Assembly (NCBI GenBank): GCA_025602915.1
Contig: JAHLJZ010000058.1
Coordinates: 89,472 to 153,471, forward strand
DNA: 64,000 nt
Source of the DNA: Paraphysoderma sedebokerense
Lineage: Eukaryota; Blastocladiomycota; Physodermatomycetes; Physodermatales; Physodermataceae
Direction of reading: 5' to 3'
Shown piece by piece: positions 37,919 through 50,800 of this stretch. A program made the translations under genes and the position numbers. Position 1 is the first letter of the stretch. Each line of letters begins with the position of its first letter. The notes under the pieces are model-generated. The model was given only the letters and a program-made list of their open reading frames with translations, did not search any database and was not told the DNA's origin.

Positions 37919-39263
37919 TCATCGTCCCGCTGTCTTGTCCCCTTCCTCGCTCTGGTTCCCTCCATCCGTGGACTTCTCCTTCAGACCCCGCAACACCTCA
38001 ATCTCCGCCTCCAACCCTGCGCACGCCGTCTCCACCTGCACCACACTACTCAGCAGCTCATTGTACCGTGTCGACAGTGTAAACAGCGTCGATTGCGTTT
38101 GCAACTAAATACAAAGGCAATCCAAATATCCATTGAGTACCAAAGAACCCGAGCAACTAAGGAAAGCATAAAACCAATTTACCTGATCCATTTTTCTTTT
38201 CTTGTTCACCTCCAACACCGCCTCCTTGGCTTCATCAATGTTTTTTTGCACCAACGCCAACAATTTTTCAAGCTGGTAATTTCTGTATAGCCATGCATTA
38301 GATCCATACTTTTGTAACAACTCCAAGTTCATGATCCTATTAATTGCACATAACAGTCAATTTGAAGTATTAGCTCACAGGATTACCAGGTAAGCACTGC
38401 CAGAGACTAGAAGACGACGCAATGAACAAACCGATTCTTCTGACTCTCCAATTGTGCCAAACTATTGTCGTAAGCTCGCTTCCAACTTTCCAGCGTACTT
38501 TCTTTCGGTGGCTCTAAATTATATCGTGTCAAATCCAACTTTTCCATCGGGACACCGGACTCTGCCGTTTGAAGTTCTGCCAGCAACATCGGTGACTCCT
38601 ATTGAATCCCGATAATTTCAAAAGTCAGTTCAAGTAAACACTCAGTCTCATTACAGAACAACCAACTCGGCAGAATTCAAAATGGTTGGTTGGATCTAAA
38701 GTATACCTGAAACAGTTCAATTTCTCTGGGCAATTTTCCGCTCTCAACATAATCTGGTTTCGTCATCTTCCTCATTTCAGATTTGATCAGACTGTCCACA
38801 GTCTCTTTCATTCCTACAATCAATAGATCCATTCAAGCATAGTCGTGATGAAACATTTCAAATTCATTTGTAAACACATATAACAGTTGAAATCGAAATA
38901 GGCATGTACAAATGTTGTAAATCGATTATCATTTCGGGAGCGAACAAAGAAACAGTAGTTAAGAAAGAATTAACAAACGAAAGAAAGCAAAAGTCAGCGC
39001 CAAAACAAATAGAGCATAACCGCACAACCGTCCACAGATCAAATCAAGCTTTTAAGAAGAACAGAGCTACTAACCCGGTATCTCTAAATCCTTATCGATA
39101 TCTAAAGCCCAGTTAAAACAAAGCTCACGGTCAGTTCAAAACCCATATTTCATCCAACCCATGCTCGTCCGACATCTGATTTAACATTTCAAAACAGCAA
39201 AAACGAGAGCAACGTACAAGGTAGTGAATCCAGCAACACAGAATCAGAGTGATTGTGCTGCAT
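37919..39263 (-). CDS. BCAS2: Pre-mRNA splicing factor SPF27/BCAS2
   Basis: Six exons (39263-39218, 39101-39075, 38813-38707, 38598-38432, 38336-38183, 38104-37919) give 228 residues (human 225). The N-terminal DSLPYIDKDLEIPGMKE matches the VDALPYFDQGYE... region, then LDLTRYNLEPP with DNSLAQLESQ matches the ELPAPSS/NNSMAQLEHQ block, then QKYGSNAWLYRNYQLE, and the rest is coiled coil. SPF27 is a core member of the Prp19/NTC complex in the activated spliceosome. The second exon is 27 nt. It is divergent from bL33m with about 200 bp between. Confidence 0.9.
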
Positions 39264-39461
39264 GTTGAGATGTTTGTATATGTGGTTATAGATTTCTTTG
39301 TTCTTGAGGATAGTCGTCTTCAATCTAACAGTTATCTTCACTTTGGATCAGAGAGTATCAAAGGTCACGTGTAATCCGTTTGAGTAAACAAGAGTGTAAG
39401 GATTCCTCAATTCGAGATACTTAATTGAATCTATATTTATCGAGATATCAGCAATTATAAA
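39264..39461. promoter_or_regulatory. Shared upstream region of BCAS2 and bL33m
   Basis: The BCAS2 start codon and the inferred first exon of the mitochondrial bL33 gene are divergent and about 200 bp apart; both promoters must lie here. No TATA box identified. Confidence 0.5.
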
Positions 39462-40110
39462 AGTAAGTAGGGCAACATTATTGGATCATGTTATTTTGAT
39501 TTTCGATATATTCGGATATCACTTTTTCCTTATGTTGATTGAATGAAAATAACGAAATCTGAACAATTCATTAACCCTCATCTTCCATTCCTTTAACCCA
39601 TCAACTACCACAGTGGCAAAGAAAGCAAAAGCAAGGTACATTGATTTCCCTATTGCCCCAAAATTTCCACAGACATCTAACCACTCCCTCGCCTTCTTTT
39701 TGCACACTCCTATAATTTCGTCCGAATCGTCACGAATAACGAATAGAACACTACTGGTTCGATTGATAAGTACAGCAGGTACCGGATTCTTTTACACCAC
39801 TAAACGGGCTAGGTTGACACCGAAATTAGCGTTGAGAAAGTACGATCCTGTTGGTACGTATCCGTGACCTTTTGAAATTTACGTAATGATCATTTTAGCC
39901 GGCGAATATTTTTTTGGTTTCAATTAATAAGTTTATTCTAACTGAATCGAGCGACATTGTCCTTTCACCGCTGTTTCCAATTTTATTTATAACTCCTAAT
40001 TTTGTTCAATTACATAAAGAATACGTGTCTGAATGTGTTTTATTTAATATTAACCAATTCCTATCGTAATAGTACGACAACACGTTCTCTTCACTGAGGG
40101 CAAGAAATAA
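39462..40110 (+). CDS. MRPL33: Mitochondrial ribosomal protein bL33m
   Basis: The coding exons are 39614-39635, 39747-39853 and 40073-40110, giving a 55-residue protein: MAKKAKAR, then LVRLISTAGTGFFYTTKR, LALRKYDPVVRQHVLFTEGKK. These match bacterial and mitochondrial bL33 along the whole length. Bases 39614-39615 are TG, directly after a splice acceptor CAG; a GTAAGT donor at 39463 is preceded by A at 39462, so splicing would create the ATG across an intron. No other ATG in frame is available. The protein belongs to the large subunit of the mitoribosome. The split start codon is an inference. Confidence 0.85.
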
Positions 40111-40621
40111 TACTCGAAAACCCAATTACCGCATTCAAAACAAACACCCTAATGAAATGCAAATTAATCTATCATCTCTATCACCACGCCGTTATTTTCC
40201 CTTTTTTTTTAATTGTCGAAACTCACGTTGATCGCTCGATACTAATGTCGCTTCCTGCGGATGATTGTTGGCGGCAGTTATAGAGGATAGAGGTGATGCG
40301 TTGGTGTTACTTTTTTGTATATAAATCTGATGACAATGAAGCGCAGGAGGGACAGTGGGATTGTAAAGAATAATGAATAATAATATTTCACTCGAAAATC
40401 GTTTTGTCCCTTATGTGATTTTGATAATTGCTATCAGTTATAGAGTCATGGCTTTGATTTACAGATCCTATGATTTGTTCAATGATCCCAACCATTACGG
40501 TACGAATTCCTATGGTACATATGTCGAGATCAATCGTAACTGTACATAGATATGGCACATACACTCTCTGTACTCCTCATTCTTCTGTACTGATACTTGA
40601 AATGACGAATATGCAACGAAA
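40111..40621. other. Intergenic region, no gene recognised
   Basis: Between bL33m and the next minus-strand gene (convergent 3' ends). AT-rich, with no supported frame. Confidence 0.6.
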
Positions 40622-41443
40622 CTAGAATTCGATTATTTTCTGCCTCTTCAAAAACACCATATATTGGGTAACATCATGGGACAAGGCAGGGTTACCCTTG
40701 TTTGTCTCGTAATCGTAAACTTGCTGTTTGCAGTTCCACAAATCACCCCAATAATCGTATAAAGCATTTTTAATAGACGTTGCGGTGGCGAACTGTAAAG
40801 AATAGGTTCTTATCATCCGAGTCAAAATTCTTGTATGAATATCATGGATTACGTACCCCTAATCCTTCCCCAAATAAATCTCGATTATTCTTATCGTATC
40901 CAAGGAACTTTCCTGCATCTTCACATTGGACTCTCATGTATGCAATAAGACCGTAGATCAAGTGCTTTCCTTGCACTTTTATATCCCAATTTGGATCCAT
41001 ATATTCTTTGCACCATTTTTCAAGATTCCTGCGATGGCTGTAAACCAAAATATCATTAGCAATGATTAAATGGAGTCTGACGTTTGAAACACACCGAAAA
41101 TTTTCTCGCATATTTTCTACGGATGGCCGGACATTTTCCAGTAACTTTTTGATTTGAGGTTCCATGTCTTGGCCTAACCGCATGATATGATCTTCATTGT
41201 CAGCATATCTTTCGAATACTTCATCAGAGTCAGCGTCAGAATCAAGGTCAGAGTCAGAGGGGATGTAGTTTTGTATTGCTAGTTCGGTTTCGAATTCCAC
41301 ATCACTCTCAGTGACATCTGCGTCCTCGAGAAAGTCGTCAATCCAGGTTATTCCCTAAATAATGAAGCCACAAATCAAGCAAAAATATTTCTTAGTAATC
41401 AGGAGACATCAATTTCATGCTCCAGAATATCTGTTGGACCCAT
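40622..41443 (-). CDS. Unassigned protein with an integrase SAM-like helical region (tentative)
   Basis: Four exons (41443-41408, 41354-41095, 41037-40857, 40792-40622) give an in-frame 215-residue protein. The first 50 residues are acidic (GITWIDDFLEDADVTE, DSDLDSDADSDE). The remainder is helical: RRNLEKWCKEYMDPNW, KHLIYGLIAYMRVQ, TATSIKNALYDYWGDLW and YMVFLKRQKIIEF at the C-terminus. The spacing of an aromatic-rich helix, a (K)HL(I) step and an SIKNAL helix recalls the N-terminal SAM-like domain of tyrosine recombinases such as Cryptons, but no catalytic Arg/His/Tyr domain follows. It may be a domesticated or truncated element, or an unrelated lineage-specific protein. The gene model is better supported than the function. 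Confidence 0.5.
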
Positions 41444-43267
41444 AGTGTAGCTGTGACGGTATATCTTGATTTTTCTCCGATTTATGCTTTGAAAAAAAAA
41501 AGGCAGCTCGGGAGCCCATCTAGCTACATTCTAGCAGAATCTCCTTGGCAGTGTTGACGGTTATGGTAACTTTGACGAGTAGCCTCGACTACTTCAAAGC
41601 CACAATTTTCGATCAAATCATATGTTTAAAGAGAGGTATAAACTCTCGTATGGGTCCAGTATGACTTTGCATCCACTAAAATTTGATTTACCTGATCATC
41701 TCCGAATTTTCTTTTCATATTGACAAAGCGTAAATAACAGTTGTAAGGTTTTTCGGGTTGTAGCGATTAAGTTGAGAGGAATCGAGTTGAGTTATAAGAC
41801 TAAGAAGTCAGAATGCTAGGAGTAGTTAGTCAGTCAGCGTTTTTTCGCATGGGTTGCCGACTAGATCAAATGTGGGAATTGCGCGCCAAATTTGGTCGCG
41901 GGTCACGCCAAACTCCGATGGTCAGGAGGGAAACTTCTCTTTTTGATTTCACAGATATTCTCCATATAACTAACATTTTTACGAAGTTACTGACATTACA
42001 ATTCTGTGTAAAATATTGCCTGGGTTTATAGGTCAAAGCGGCTTTCAGGGTGGCTTTCGGGTTTTCTCCAGATTTCTAACCCGGCCAGTACAGATAACAA
42101 AGTCTTCTGTCCACGGGAGTGTCGACTGGACTTCTGTTGCTTGGGGGAATAAAATCTAATCTTACATCACAAAAGGGAAGTAAAACATGAAAGGACGGTA
42201 TCGGCTGCCTTGAGATACTCGGACATTAGTTGTTGTAATGGCAAAAGGAAGAAAGTATTAAAGCGAAGAGACCACAATGATACTCCAAACCATGTTGCAG
42301 TGGCATTTCGTCGAGTCATCAAGTGCTGTTTGAGGCTGGCTGTCTTCGATTGTAGGATAGAAGAAGTCATTCATCCCTTTTTAATTCCTTTTTCGATGGT
42401 CCATCTGGTTACTCACCTCTATGGAAGCGACTTGAGTGCTTCATACCGGGGATGGTTAGCGGAACAGGATCTGTAGACAATAATGTAGTCCATGAGCGGC
42501 GGTGGTTCCTGAATAAGTGTCAGTGTTTTCCTAGAAATGATCTCTGGCGTTTCGTTGGTGAATTTTTCCTGTGTTATTTGAATATAGCAGTGCGTTGTTA
42601 TACAGCTTCGTTTGGCTTTAGTTTTATTTTCTTGATCGTGCATCGTATGTATTGGGTGTTAGTCAATACCCAATTTAAGAATGAGGTACCTGTACCCGCT
42701 AGTATTAGACAGAATGGGTGTCCCTGTTTGTATCGCGGGAACTGATTGAGTTTGAGGTCGCGATAAGATACTGAGTGAAGCAGGAACGAAGATGTGTTCT
42801 GATTATACCAGGACTTCAAATAAAAAACATTCAGATGGTACAGATGCGAACGGTTCCTGCAGGTTTGCAAAGAGTGCTATACTATATTGTTAGTCCGTTG
42901 TACAGTTAATCAAAGAAATCAACCCAAGATATCGAATGAGATAGCAGACGACGAGATGCCAGACCTCGCTATTCTCCTGCTATAAACAGAATGTTGATTC
43001 AAACAAACAATGATGATGTGGTCGTTAAATGATGGCAGGGAATAATACAAAAATCATCACTCCAGGGCCAGGAATAGCGAATTGCCGATCAGTCGCGTTC
43101 CCTCTCTGCTCTGCAGGATTTTCAGTCTCTCCGCTGATTATATCACTCCGCTCAACTTTTCAGAGAATCACACTCGTCTATATAGATTTATATCTAATCG
43201 TCTTCAACAGCAGCTTTCTGATCCAGTCATCTTCATCATCTTCGTGCTATTTGAAACGATACACACT
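41444..43267. other. 1.8 kb gene-free stretch
   Basis: Short frames on both strands (for example 42167-42370 minus, 42452-42745 plus) have no recognisable motif and no consistent splice chain. The upstream regions of the flanking divergent genes must lie at the two ends. Possibly decayed accessory sequence. Confidence 0.45.
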
Positions 43268-46152
43268 ATGTCAGTGAATAATTGGTATCAAGAGGATCGG
43301 GACATCAAGCCCCCGGAAATGGTCCAAATTCATTACAAAGTCCTAGAAAAAATGGGGGAAGGTGGATGTGGAGCTGTCTTCCTCGGCAAATCGTTATTAA
43401 ATTATGCTCCGGTCGCAATAAAGTTCCAGAGTAAGCGTGAGGTCTATGGTGTAGACTTACTCAAAAACGAGCGCTGCAATTATGGAAATTGTCGGGGAAA
43501 AGTAAGCACTCTGTCTTTTCTCATTTGCCTATTATTCTTTATCGCCTTCGTAACTTGAGAAAAGGGACTCATTGTGAGCTTGTCATTTTTCTTTGCAGAG
43601 GGAATCCCTCTTTGCTATACTTGGGGCAAAGTGGACGACGATTTGAGCTGCTTGGTCTTGGAATTGTTGGGTGAGACCGTGCATGATCGCTTCTCCAAAT
43701 ATCCAAGATTTGGCATGAAAGATGTACGGGATATTGCTATCCAAATGGTATGCTTTCTTTTCATTCAAATATGGGATCATATCTCCTCATCATATCTGAT
43801 GTCTCACACTCACTTTGCTTCTTCACGTCGCGTTAGCTTTCGCGTCTGGAGACTATCCATGGGGAGGGACTTCTATGGTTAGACGTAAAGCCACAGAATA
43901 TGGCATATGGCAGAAAGGGCACGAGAGCGCAAGATATTCTTTATTCTTTGGATTTCGGATTCATGATGCCTTATATGGCAAACGGGCGCCACGTTCGCCA
44001 GAAAATCACTGGCGATAAATTTGGAACATTGCGCTACATGAGTCGAAACATGCACCGCGGGAAGAGTGAGTGGATTGCTTTGATCTACTTTTGTTGACAC
44101 AGCAAGCTGAAGCATTTTCTTCCTCTCCTACGTGCTATTGCCTTTACGACAAAAATCAGCTCCCAGCCGCCGCGATGACATGGAGAGTCTGTGTTATGTT
44201 TTAGTTTATCTGGCTAAGAGGAGACTGCCCTGGCAAGGAAAGGTAGAGGACGATGGCGAGCGAGCGGTTACGACCTGAAGAAAAATATTGATCCTGCTAA
44301 GCTCTGTGTTGGACTACCAGGTATCTTTTCGTTTGCTCTCTTGGGGCTGGTGTCATCCATCAGGAACTGCCTGACTCACCTCTCTTAATCTTCCATAGAT
44401 GCTTTCTACAAATTTTGCAAATATGTGTTGGCTCTAAAGTTTACTGACGAGCCAAAGTACGAGTTGTGTCGCTCCTTTTTCACCGACATGGACCGGTTTG
44501 AATGGAGTGACAGTGACGATGAAAGTTCGTCCAGCATTAATCAAAAGCCCCTTTCAAACGGTCCCACTACGAAGTGTAATGTCGGATCCGCCACGGACAA
44601 GAAGGCTTCAACAAAAGATAATACCTCACCAATCGAGAAATGCATCAGCAACAAAGTCAGTCCCAAAGATTCCTCTCCGGTCCCCCAAGCCAAAATGGAG
44701 ATGATCTCATCGGAGAAAGGAGACATATTGTTAACAAAGGAATGCGCCATCACCAACCCTACTCCCAAAGATTCCTCTCCGGTCCCTCAGGCCAAAATGG
44801 AGCTGATCTCGTTGAAGAAAGAACAGGTCTCACCGACAAATGAATGCATTAAGAGCAACACTAGTCCCAAAGATTCCTCTCCCACCCCCCTGGCCGATAA
44901 GGACATGAAGTTATCGAATAAAAAGGACATATTGTTAACTAAGGAATGTTCCAGCGACGACTTCATTACCGATAACTTTTCTCCCGTCCCCCCGGCCGAT
45001 ACTCCAACAATGCCGGAATCTCAACAAACTTCCAACACGAACAACAAGCCATCTAGCTCCACTGATATGAATATCAGTTCCGTTGCTCTCCGTATTGAGA
45101 AGTTGAAGTTATTATCGGATGACTTGAAGTCGCGGGTTGGACATGCAATGGATGAACCATTGTTCCTCGCCCTTCTTGTTGAAATCGATAGATTGTACTC
45201 TGACACCAAACACAAGATTAAAAAAGCAGATATCAAGGTAGTCGAGGCGGAATCGCCAAGTGGAGGGAATCAAGAAAGAGAACCGGTAATGTCCCCTCCC
45301 CAAGGATGCCAGGATGAAGGCAAGGAGATGAGTAGACGGAATGTCCTTATACAAACTGATGACGATCGAGTGGTGGCAACGAAAAGTGACACCAAAGGTG
45401 ATGCAGTATTGGTTAGTCTGTTTTCTTACCTTGCCTAGTGCTGTGATCTATTGTTGACTCGTATATATCTGTCATAGCCTCCAGAAGGATGCCAGGATGA
45501 AGGCAAGGAGACGAGTAGACGTAATGTCCTTATACAAACTGATGACGATCAAGTGGTGGCAACGAAAAATGACATCAAAGGAGATGCAGTACTGGTTAGT
45601 CTGTTTTCTTACCTTGCCTAGTGCTGTGATCGATTGTTGACTCATATATATCTGTCATAGCCTCTAGCCAAAATGAAAGAGATGAATCAATCGATGGATA
45701 TGGAAAACCAAGAGTTCCAAGCTGCGGTGACTGAGGCAGTAGACACGGTAAATCTGAGCTCAGTGTATTCCTACTGACATCCGGCTGACAGTTGAATTGT
45801 CTGTAGGATACAAAGAAGAGATTTGTCTCGCGACTCGCCCGCTTTATCAGCGCACGTAAAGTCTGGAAGAAGGCATCAACTCAAGATGTCGCTGTGCAAC
45901 AACTTGCACAAAATGAATCCAGTTGCGTCTTGGATTGCAATACCATTACCGAAGCTTGCGAATTCGGTAGAGCTGAAACACAAGGACTCAAATCTGATCG
46001 AGTGAAGGTACTTCTGAATTTTTTTTTTCATTGTCCCATACGATCAATTATGTCTCACACTTCACTCACAGAAGGCGAAGAAACGGGGAGCGTCTGCGCG
46101 CGTTAAATTATTCATTTCAAAGAAAATTATGCGGCAAAAGCATTCTAAATAG
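43268..46152 (+). CDS. CK1-like protein kinase with long repetitive tail
   Basis: Ten exons (43268-43501, 43601-43747, 43837-44065, 44160-44242, 44281-44320, 44399-45411, 45478-45594, 45661-45747, 45807-46007, 46072-46152) give 743 residues. Kinase motifs: Gly loop GEGGCGAVFLG at 30-40, VAIKF with Lys52, catalytic LDVKPQN with Asp143, LDFGF with Asp166, and the casein kinase 1 signature PSRRDDMESLCYVLVYL. The usual HRD Arg is replaced (LWLD). The tail after about residue 285 is Ser/Pro/Lys-rich and partly built from repeats, with a basic C-terminus. The segment 44243-44280 must be a 38-nt intron or a frameshift; VEDDGERA there still looks coding. CK1 kinases phosphorylate Ser/Thr sites in many pathways; the target here cannot be inferred. 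Confidence 0.85.
44640..45010 (+). repeat. Imperfect coding repeats in the kinase tail
   Basis: A unit of about 37-40 codons centred on (S/T)PKDSSPVPQAKME followed by a charged segment and LLTKEC or equivalent occurs about four times, degenerating towards the 3' end. It accounts for much of the disordered tail of the CK1-like kinase. Confidence 0.75.
45295..45660 (+). repeat. 183-bp tandem duplication of an exon end plus its intron
   Basis: Copy 1 at 45295-45477 and copy 2 at 45478-45660 are about 95 percent alike. Each contains 117 nt of coding sequence (GCQDEGKE...NVLIQTDDD) and a complete 66-nt intron from GTTAGT to CATAG. The duplication therefore added one new exon of 39 codons and one new intron to the kinase gene without breaking the frame. 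Confidence 0.9.
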
Positions 46153-47825
46153 ACACCTGCCGTTAATCGATTTAAATATTATACCCAGCGAGTATCAGCT
46201 GATTTAGTGTTATACTACTGGTCTAGGCCATTCTGACAGAACTCTTACGTCTGCGGGACGATGCCCCCTGATGCAGTGCATGTGTATTACCTAGTTTTAA
46301 GTTATTTAGATTCTGTTTTTGTAAAATCCCAGCTCAGTACAGGCTGTGCCTTCACGTGCGGTAAATTATTGTTATTCTAGTTTGTATATTTCAGCATTGT
46401 GAAGGCTGTGTTTATTATTTGTAGTGTTTTTCTGTAACTATATCGGCTTCAAGTTGCCGCGAGATTGTATAGATGCCCGCTATGTATTTGCGTTGACATC
46501 ATTTGCAGTAAAGTGCCACTCAATTGCTGTGGCCTCAGATAATGGATCTAGTATTCAAAGACGGTACTGTATTCTTATGTAGCCTATTTGGTCTCTGAGA
46601 ACAGTCCTGGTGCGAACTTTGCGGCGCGCTTCGATTCTATTTCTGGGACATGAGGCGAGCCCCGACGGATGTTAAATTGGTTTTGTGTATCGCATCATGG
46701 ATCAAAAGCCAATATCTACTCTATCCCAAAAGTATTCAATGCTTTCCTAATCTCATCTTTAAATCAGTGTAAGTTAGGATTACCATTAATCACGGCCTTT
46801 GTAGTCGATGGATTTTCGATATTTGATAATACGTTTAAACATGTTGTTTCTGCTGAATATCCTAATGTATTTGATCATCGTGGCGTTAGTAGGACAGAAT
46901 GTGTCTTTGATTTTCCCAGCCGGATGTAAACCAAAAGAAGTACTATGTTTTTAGCATCAGATTGAATAATGTCCGTTATTAGATATCAATGGCGGAGTAT
47001 TGAATGAGAGTACACTGCATGGTCCCAGATTGACTTTGAAGTCATAGTTTGCGGTTTTACTTCGTGAGAATAACGGTCATAATGACATTCGCTTCCCTCT
47101 CAGTTCAATAACTGCCAATTTTAAACAAGGGGTAAAAGAGTACTGAGTACTAATACTGTACTAATTGCGTTTTGTGACGGCATTTCAAGCCCCTGGGAAC
47201 CCGAATGTGAGGTAGGCCGTGCAACAGTTACCGATATGCACCAATTGATCATGGCACTGTTCCACAAATTACAAGTAAATGCAGAGTCATCATTTGAGGA
47301 GTCTAATTCTCGGTACATCTTATAATTGATGTTAAAGTTCACTATTCTAATTAGCCGCCAATTTCGTCATTGTCGCTTTTATCCCATGTTTGATTGGCCA
47401 CTGTAGTCACATCGATGATCGATCCTAAACAAAATTCTAGGTTGCACAAGTGAGCCAGTGACGTACGTAAAGTTTGGGTTGGCTGTGTTCCATACTAACA
47501 GGGAAGTAGGTGTGAGATGGATTGACTAACGACACTATAACCATGGACATAATGTCCTGAAAGGACGGACATCAACCGCGGCGTGTGCTGCACAATACAT
47601 ATAATAGTGTGGCCCCTTCTTTGGGAATAATCAGGGGGACCATCATTTCTTCGAAAGATTGCTGCTTTCCAAATGCGTCAAAAAGCCTTCATGTCGCTTG
47701 AATACCCCCTACCTCACTCCCACAGGATTCTACTTCCAATAGCTTCCAATGCCAATACCGGACAGTGGGTTTTAGATAGATTCAGTTACTGAACCCGATC
47801 TAACCAACTTTGGTTGTTCTGCGTA
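46153..47825. other. 1.7 kb intergenic region, no gene recognised
   Basis: This separates the CK1-like kinase from the histidine kinase. The frame at 46669-46929 and others are short and unrecognised. It presumably contains the kinase 3' end and the histidine kinase promoter. Confidence 0.5.
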
Positions 47826-50800
47826 ATGTCTTCGAACCCGGAAGAATTCAATTACTGGCTGATCAATTTCAGCGCCAACATCTCCTGCATTCCTTTGATA
47901 CTCGTTGCTTGGATTTATCTCTTTGTATCGACACCGACAAATCGGAGATGGACGACTCCTTTCAACCTCGCTTTCTCGTTGTTCGCAACAGCGACATTCC
48001 TTTTCATTAACGTAGCAGTCTTATATTATTATTTAAGTCCGATAACGGCGGATTTAAGTAATCGGAGAATCGGAGTAACCTTCGGCGCAGTTACCATGAA
48101 TTTGCACGCATTAGTGGCAGAGGTGTCTTTGGCCTGGATGGCTTATAAAATATACCCTTGGGGTAAATTCAAGATACTTTTACCTGTTATCGTTGTTTTC
48201 ATCGCCAGTAGAGTTGGTACTCAGATATGGGCCTCCGTCTTGATGATGTCACGAAAAGATGCTAGAGCTGCTGGTAGTACGATGGCGATACTTTTGGTAA
48301 CGTTGCTGTCCATTCGCACTCAGGTTGCTTTCCAATACGCGCTAACAAGTGTGTCGGCGACGCACAGATGTGGAACTTAATATTCTTCTCCGGTTTGTTC
48401 ATCTATCGCTACCGACGAAAACTCAAGAATGCATTCAAGACCAGTCGATTTTATAAAACTGTTCTGGAGATTAGCATTCAAAACGCCATACTTCCTACGT
48501 TATTCGTTATCCCGGCAGTGATCACTAATTTCTTCATATCAGACCCCACAATGCTGATGATAACTGGATTATTAACAATCCTTTTCCGATTTGTGCTCAC
48601 TGTCGTCGTTGCCAATTCTCTACACTCAATCAACCTTCGGAAAAACTCCGCCAGGTCTAAACCGAGCGCAGACACCACGCGATTCAACTCTCATCGATTA
48701 ACAAGTTTGCATATGGTTAGTTCGTTTGGACTGGAGCATAGAGCGGAGAGAGTCTTAGAAAGCTTTCTCCGAGACTTGCACTCAATCGTGGGTGGAAATG
48801 TAGGGTACTTTGTTGAAAAAAACAGATTTGGTCAGACGAACGTGATTTCTGGCTTTGCATTCATGGATGCAACGGATGGGTTATCAAATCTTACCATCTT
48901 TCCTGTAAATGATGCCACGGAGAGTAGGAAGATTCCTTTGGCTGCGCTGGAGTACGGACTGGAGCAGACATTACCTGTAGTATACGATTTAGACTTGGAA
49001 GATGAAGAAAGTAATGACTTTAGAATCTGTCTAAGTGATCGAAATGATGTCGATTCAGTGCTTATACTGCCTATCACATCGCCTAAATCTGACAAGCAGA
49101 AAATTATCTACCTGGAAAAGTAAGGAACCGTTTTACCCAAAAAATGGTATATACGTGAGCTTACTCAGATATATTTGTTTCCCTTCTTGTCAGTGTTGAT
49201 ACAGGACTATCGATTGACTCACGGATCCTTGACCTCTTGTCCCAACATTTGGCGGCCTCATTAGAGAGTTCAATGTAAGTTACTCTGCAGTTTCACGTCA
49301 CATTTTAATTCGTTTGATTAAATCCACCGATGTTTTTAGACTGTTCGAGCAGCTCGAAAATATAAATCGCTCCTTGGAGGATGAAGTAAGTAAACGGACA
49401 GCAGAACTAGAGCAGAGAACTCTGCAATTAGAACAAGCAAAGGAAGATGCTTTAGAAGCAGCCAACGCTAAATCAATTTTCTTATCGAATATGAGTCATG
49501 AAAGTAAGACCTTTTTATGGATTAACCTCCTTGATCGATCCCTCACGCTGTTGAATTTGGGTTCAATTAGTCCGTACCCCAATTTCTCAGGTGATTCTTG
49601 CGTCGGAGGTACTGTGATAGTTCCTTCCTACAATAGCAAACGAGTGCTTACTAAGCTTATTAAAATTTATATTTAAAAGCTTCTCACGGAAACGATCTCG
49701 TCAACGGAAGGAAAAGAATACGCTAATATCATTACCAATTCTGGTCGACTGTTATTGAATCTCGTTGTATGTAAATGTTTCATGTCGCTTCTTACTCCAA
49801 TTCTTATTTACATCAATAAATTCGTAATACTACGTGACAGAACGATATCCTCGACTTTTCAAAACTCGAGAGCGGCAAGGTCGTCCTAGAAGAGGTATCC
49901 TTCAACTTACATGGGTTGATTCAGATAACAATGGATGCCTTCAACACCGAAAAGGACTGTAGATTAGGGCATTATATCAGTAATGACAGTCCGATTTACG
50001 TCATTGGTGATGGTGAGCAATTCATTTACGCGAGATATATTGCTTTTCGCTACTAACACAGGATTTTGCCTCTTTTTTAGAAACCCGACTTCGCCAGATC
50101 CTCACCAATCTCGTTTCAAATGCTATTAAGTTCACAAACAGCGGATATGTGATGTTGTTTGTGACGTCCCAACTGATTGCAGATGATGCTCATGACATCC
50201 AATTTAGAGTAGTTGGTGGGTATCACAAAAGTTTCGCGCGGTGAATTTCTGGTCTCGGCTAACTTTTCATTGTGAATGGTTCTAAATTTAACTTTCAGAT
50301 ACAGGATGTGGTATTGCCGCTGACAAAGTAGATAAGATATTTGGACGATTCGAACAAGAAGATGATTCAATCACAAGAAAGTTTGGAGGCACTGGGTTGG
50401 GATTATCTATTTGCCAAAGTACGTTCATTCGATCTTTCGTCGGTTACATTTGGTCAAGTGATTTTTTGCTAACAACAGCTCGGAATTACAGATCTATGTC
50501 ATTTGATGGGGTCTCATCTCAGCGTTCACTCACAACTTGATCACGGCTCTACATTCTCGTTCACTGTTCGCTTTCAGAAAGCCGTCGCTCCAATCGTCTG
50601 TTCCCCTTTCTTTCAGATTCTAAAAGAGCAACCTCGCGTGTTGCTATTAGAAAGAACTCCTCCTCTCTTTGAATCGAAAAGTGTTTTCGCTTATCAACTT
50701 GAAACAATGGGTTGTATCACTGAATGTTGTGATATTCAAACATGTCATCCGCTGGCTACTGCATCGTATGAACTAGTTGTAGTGGACTTTGCGAACTGGA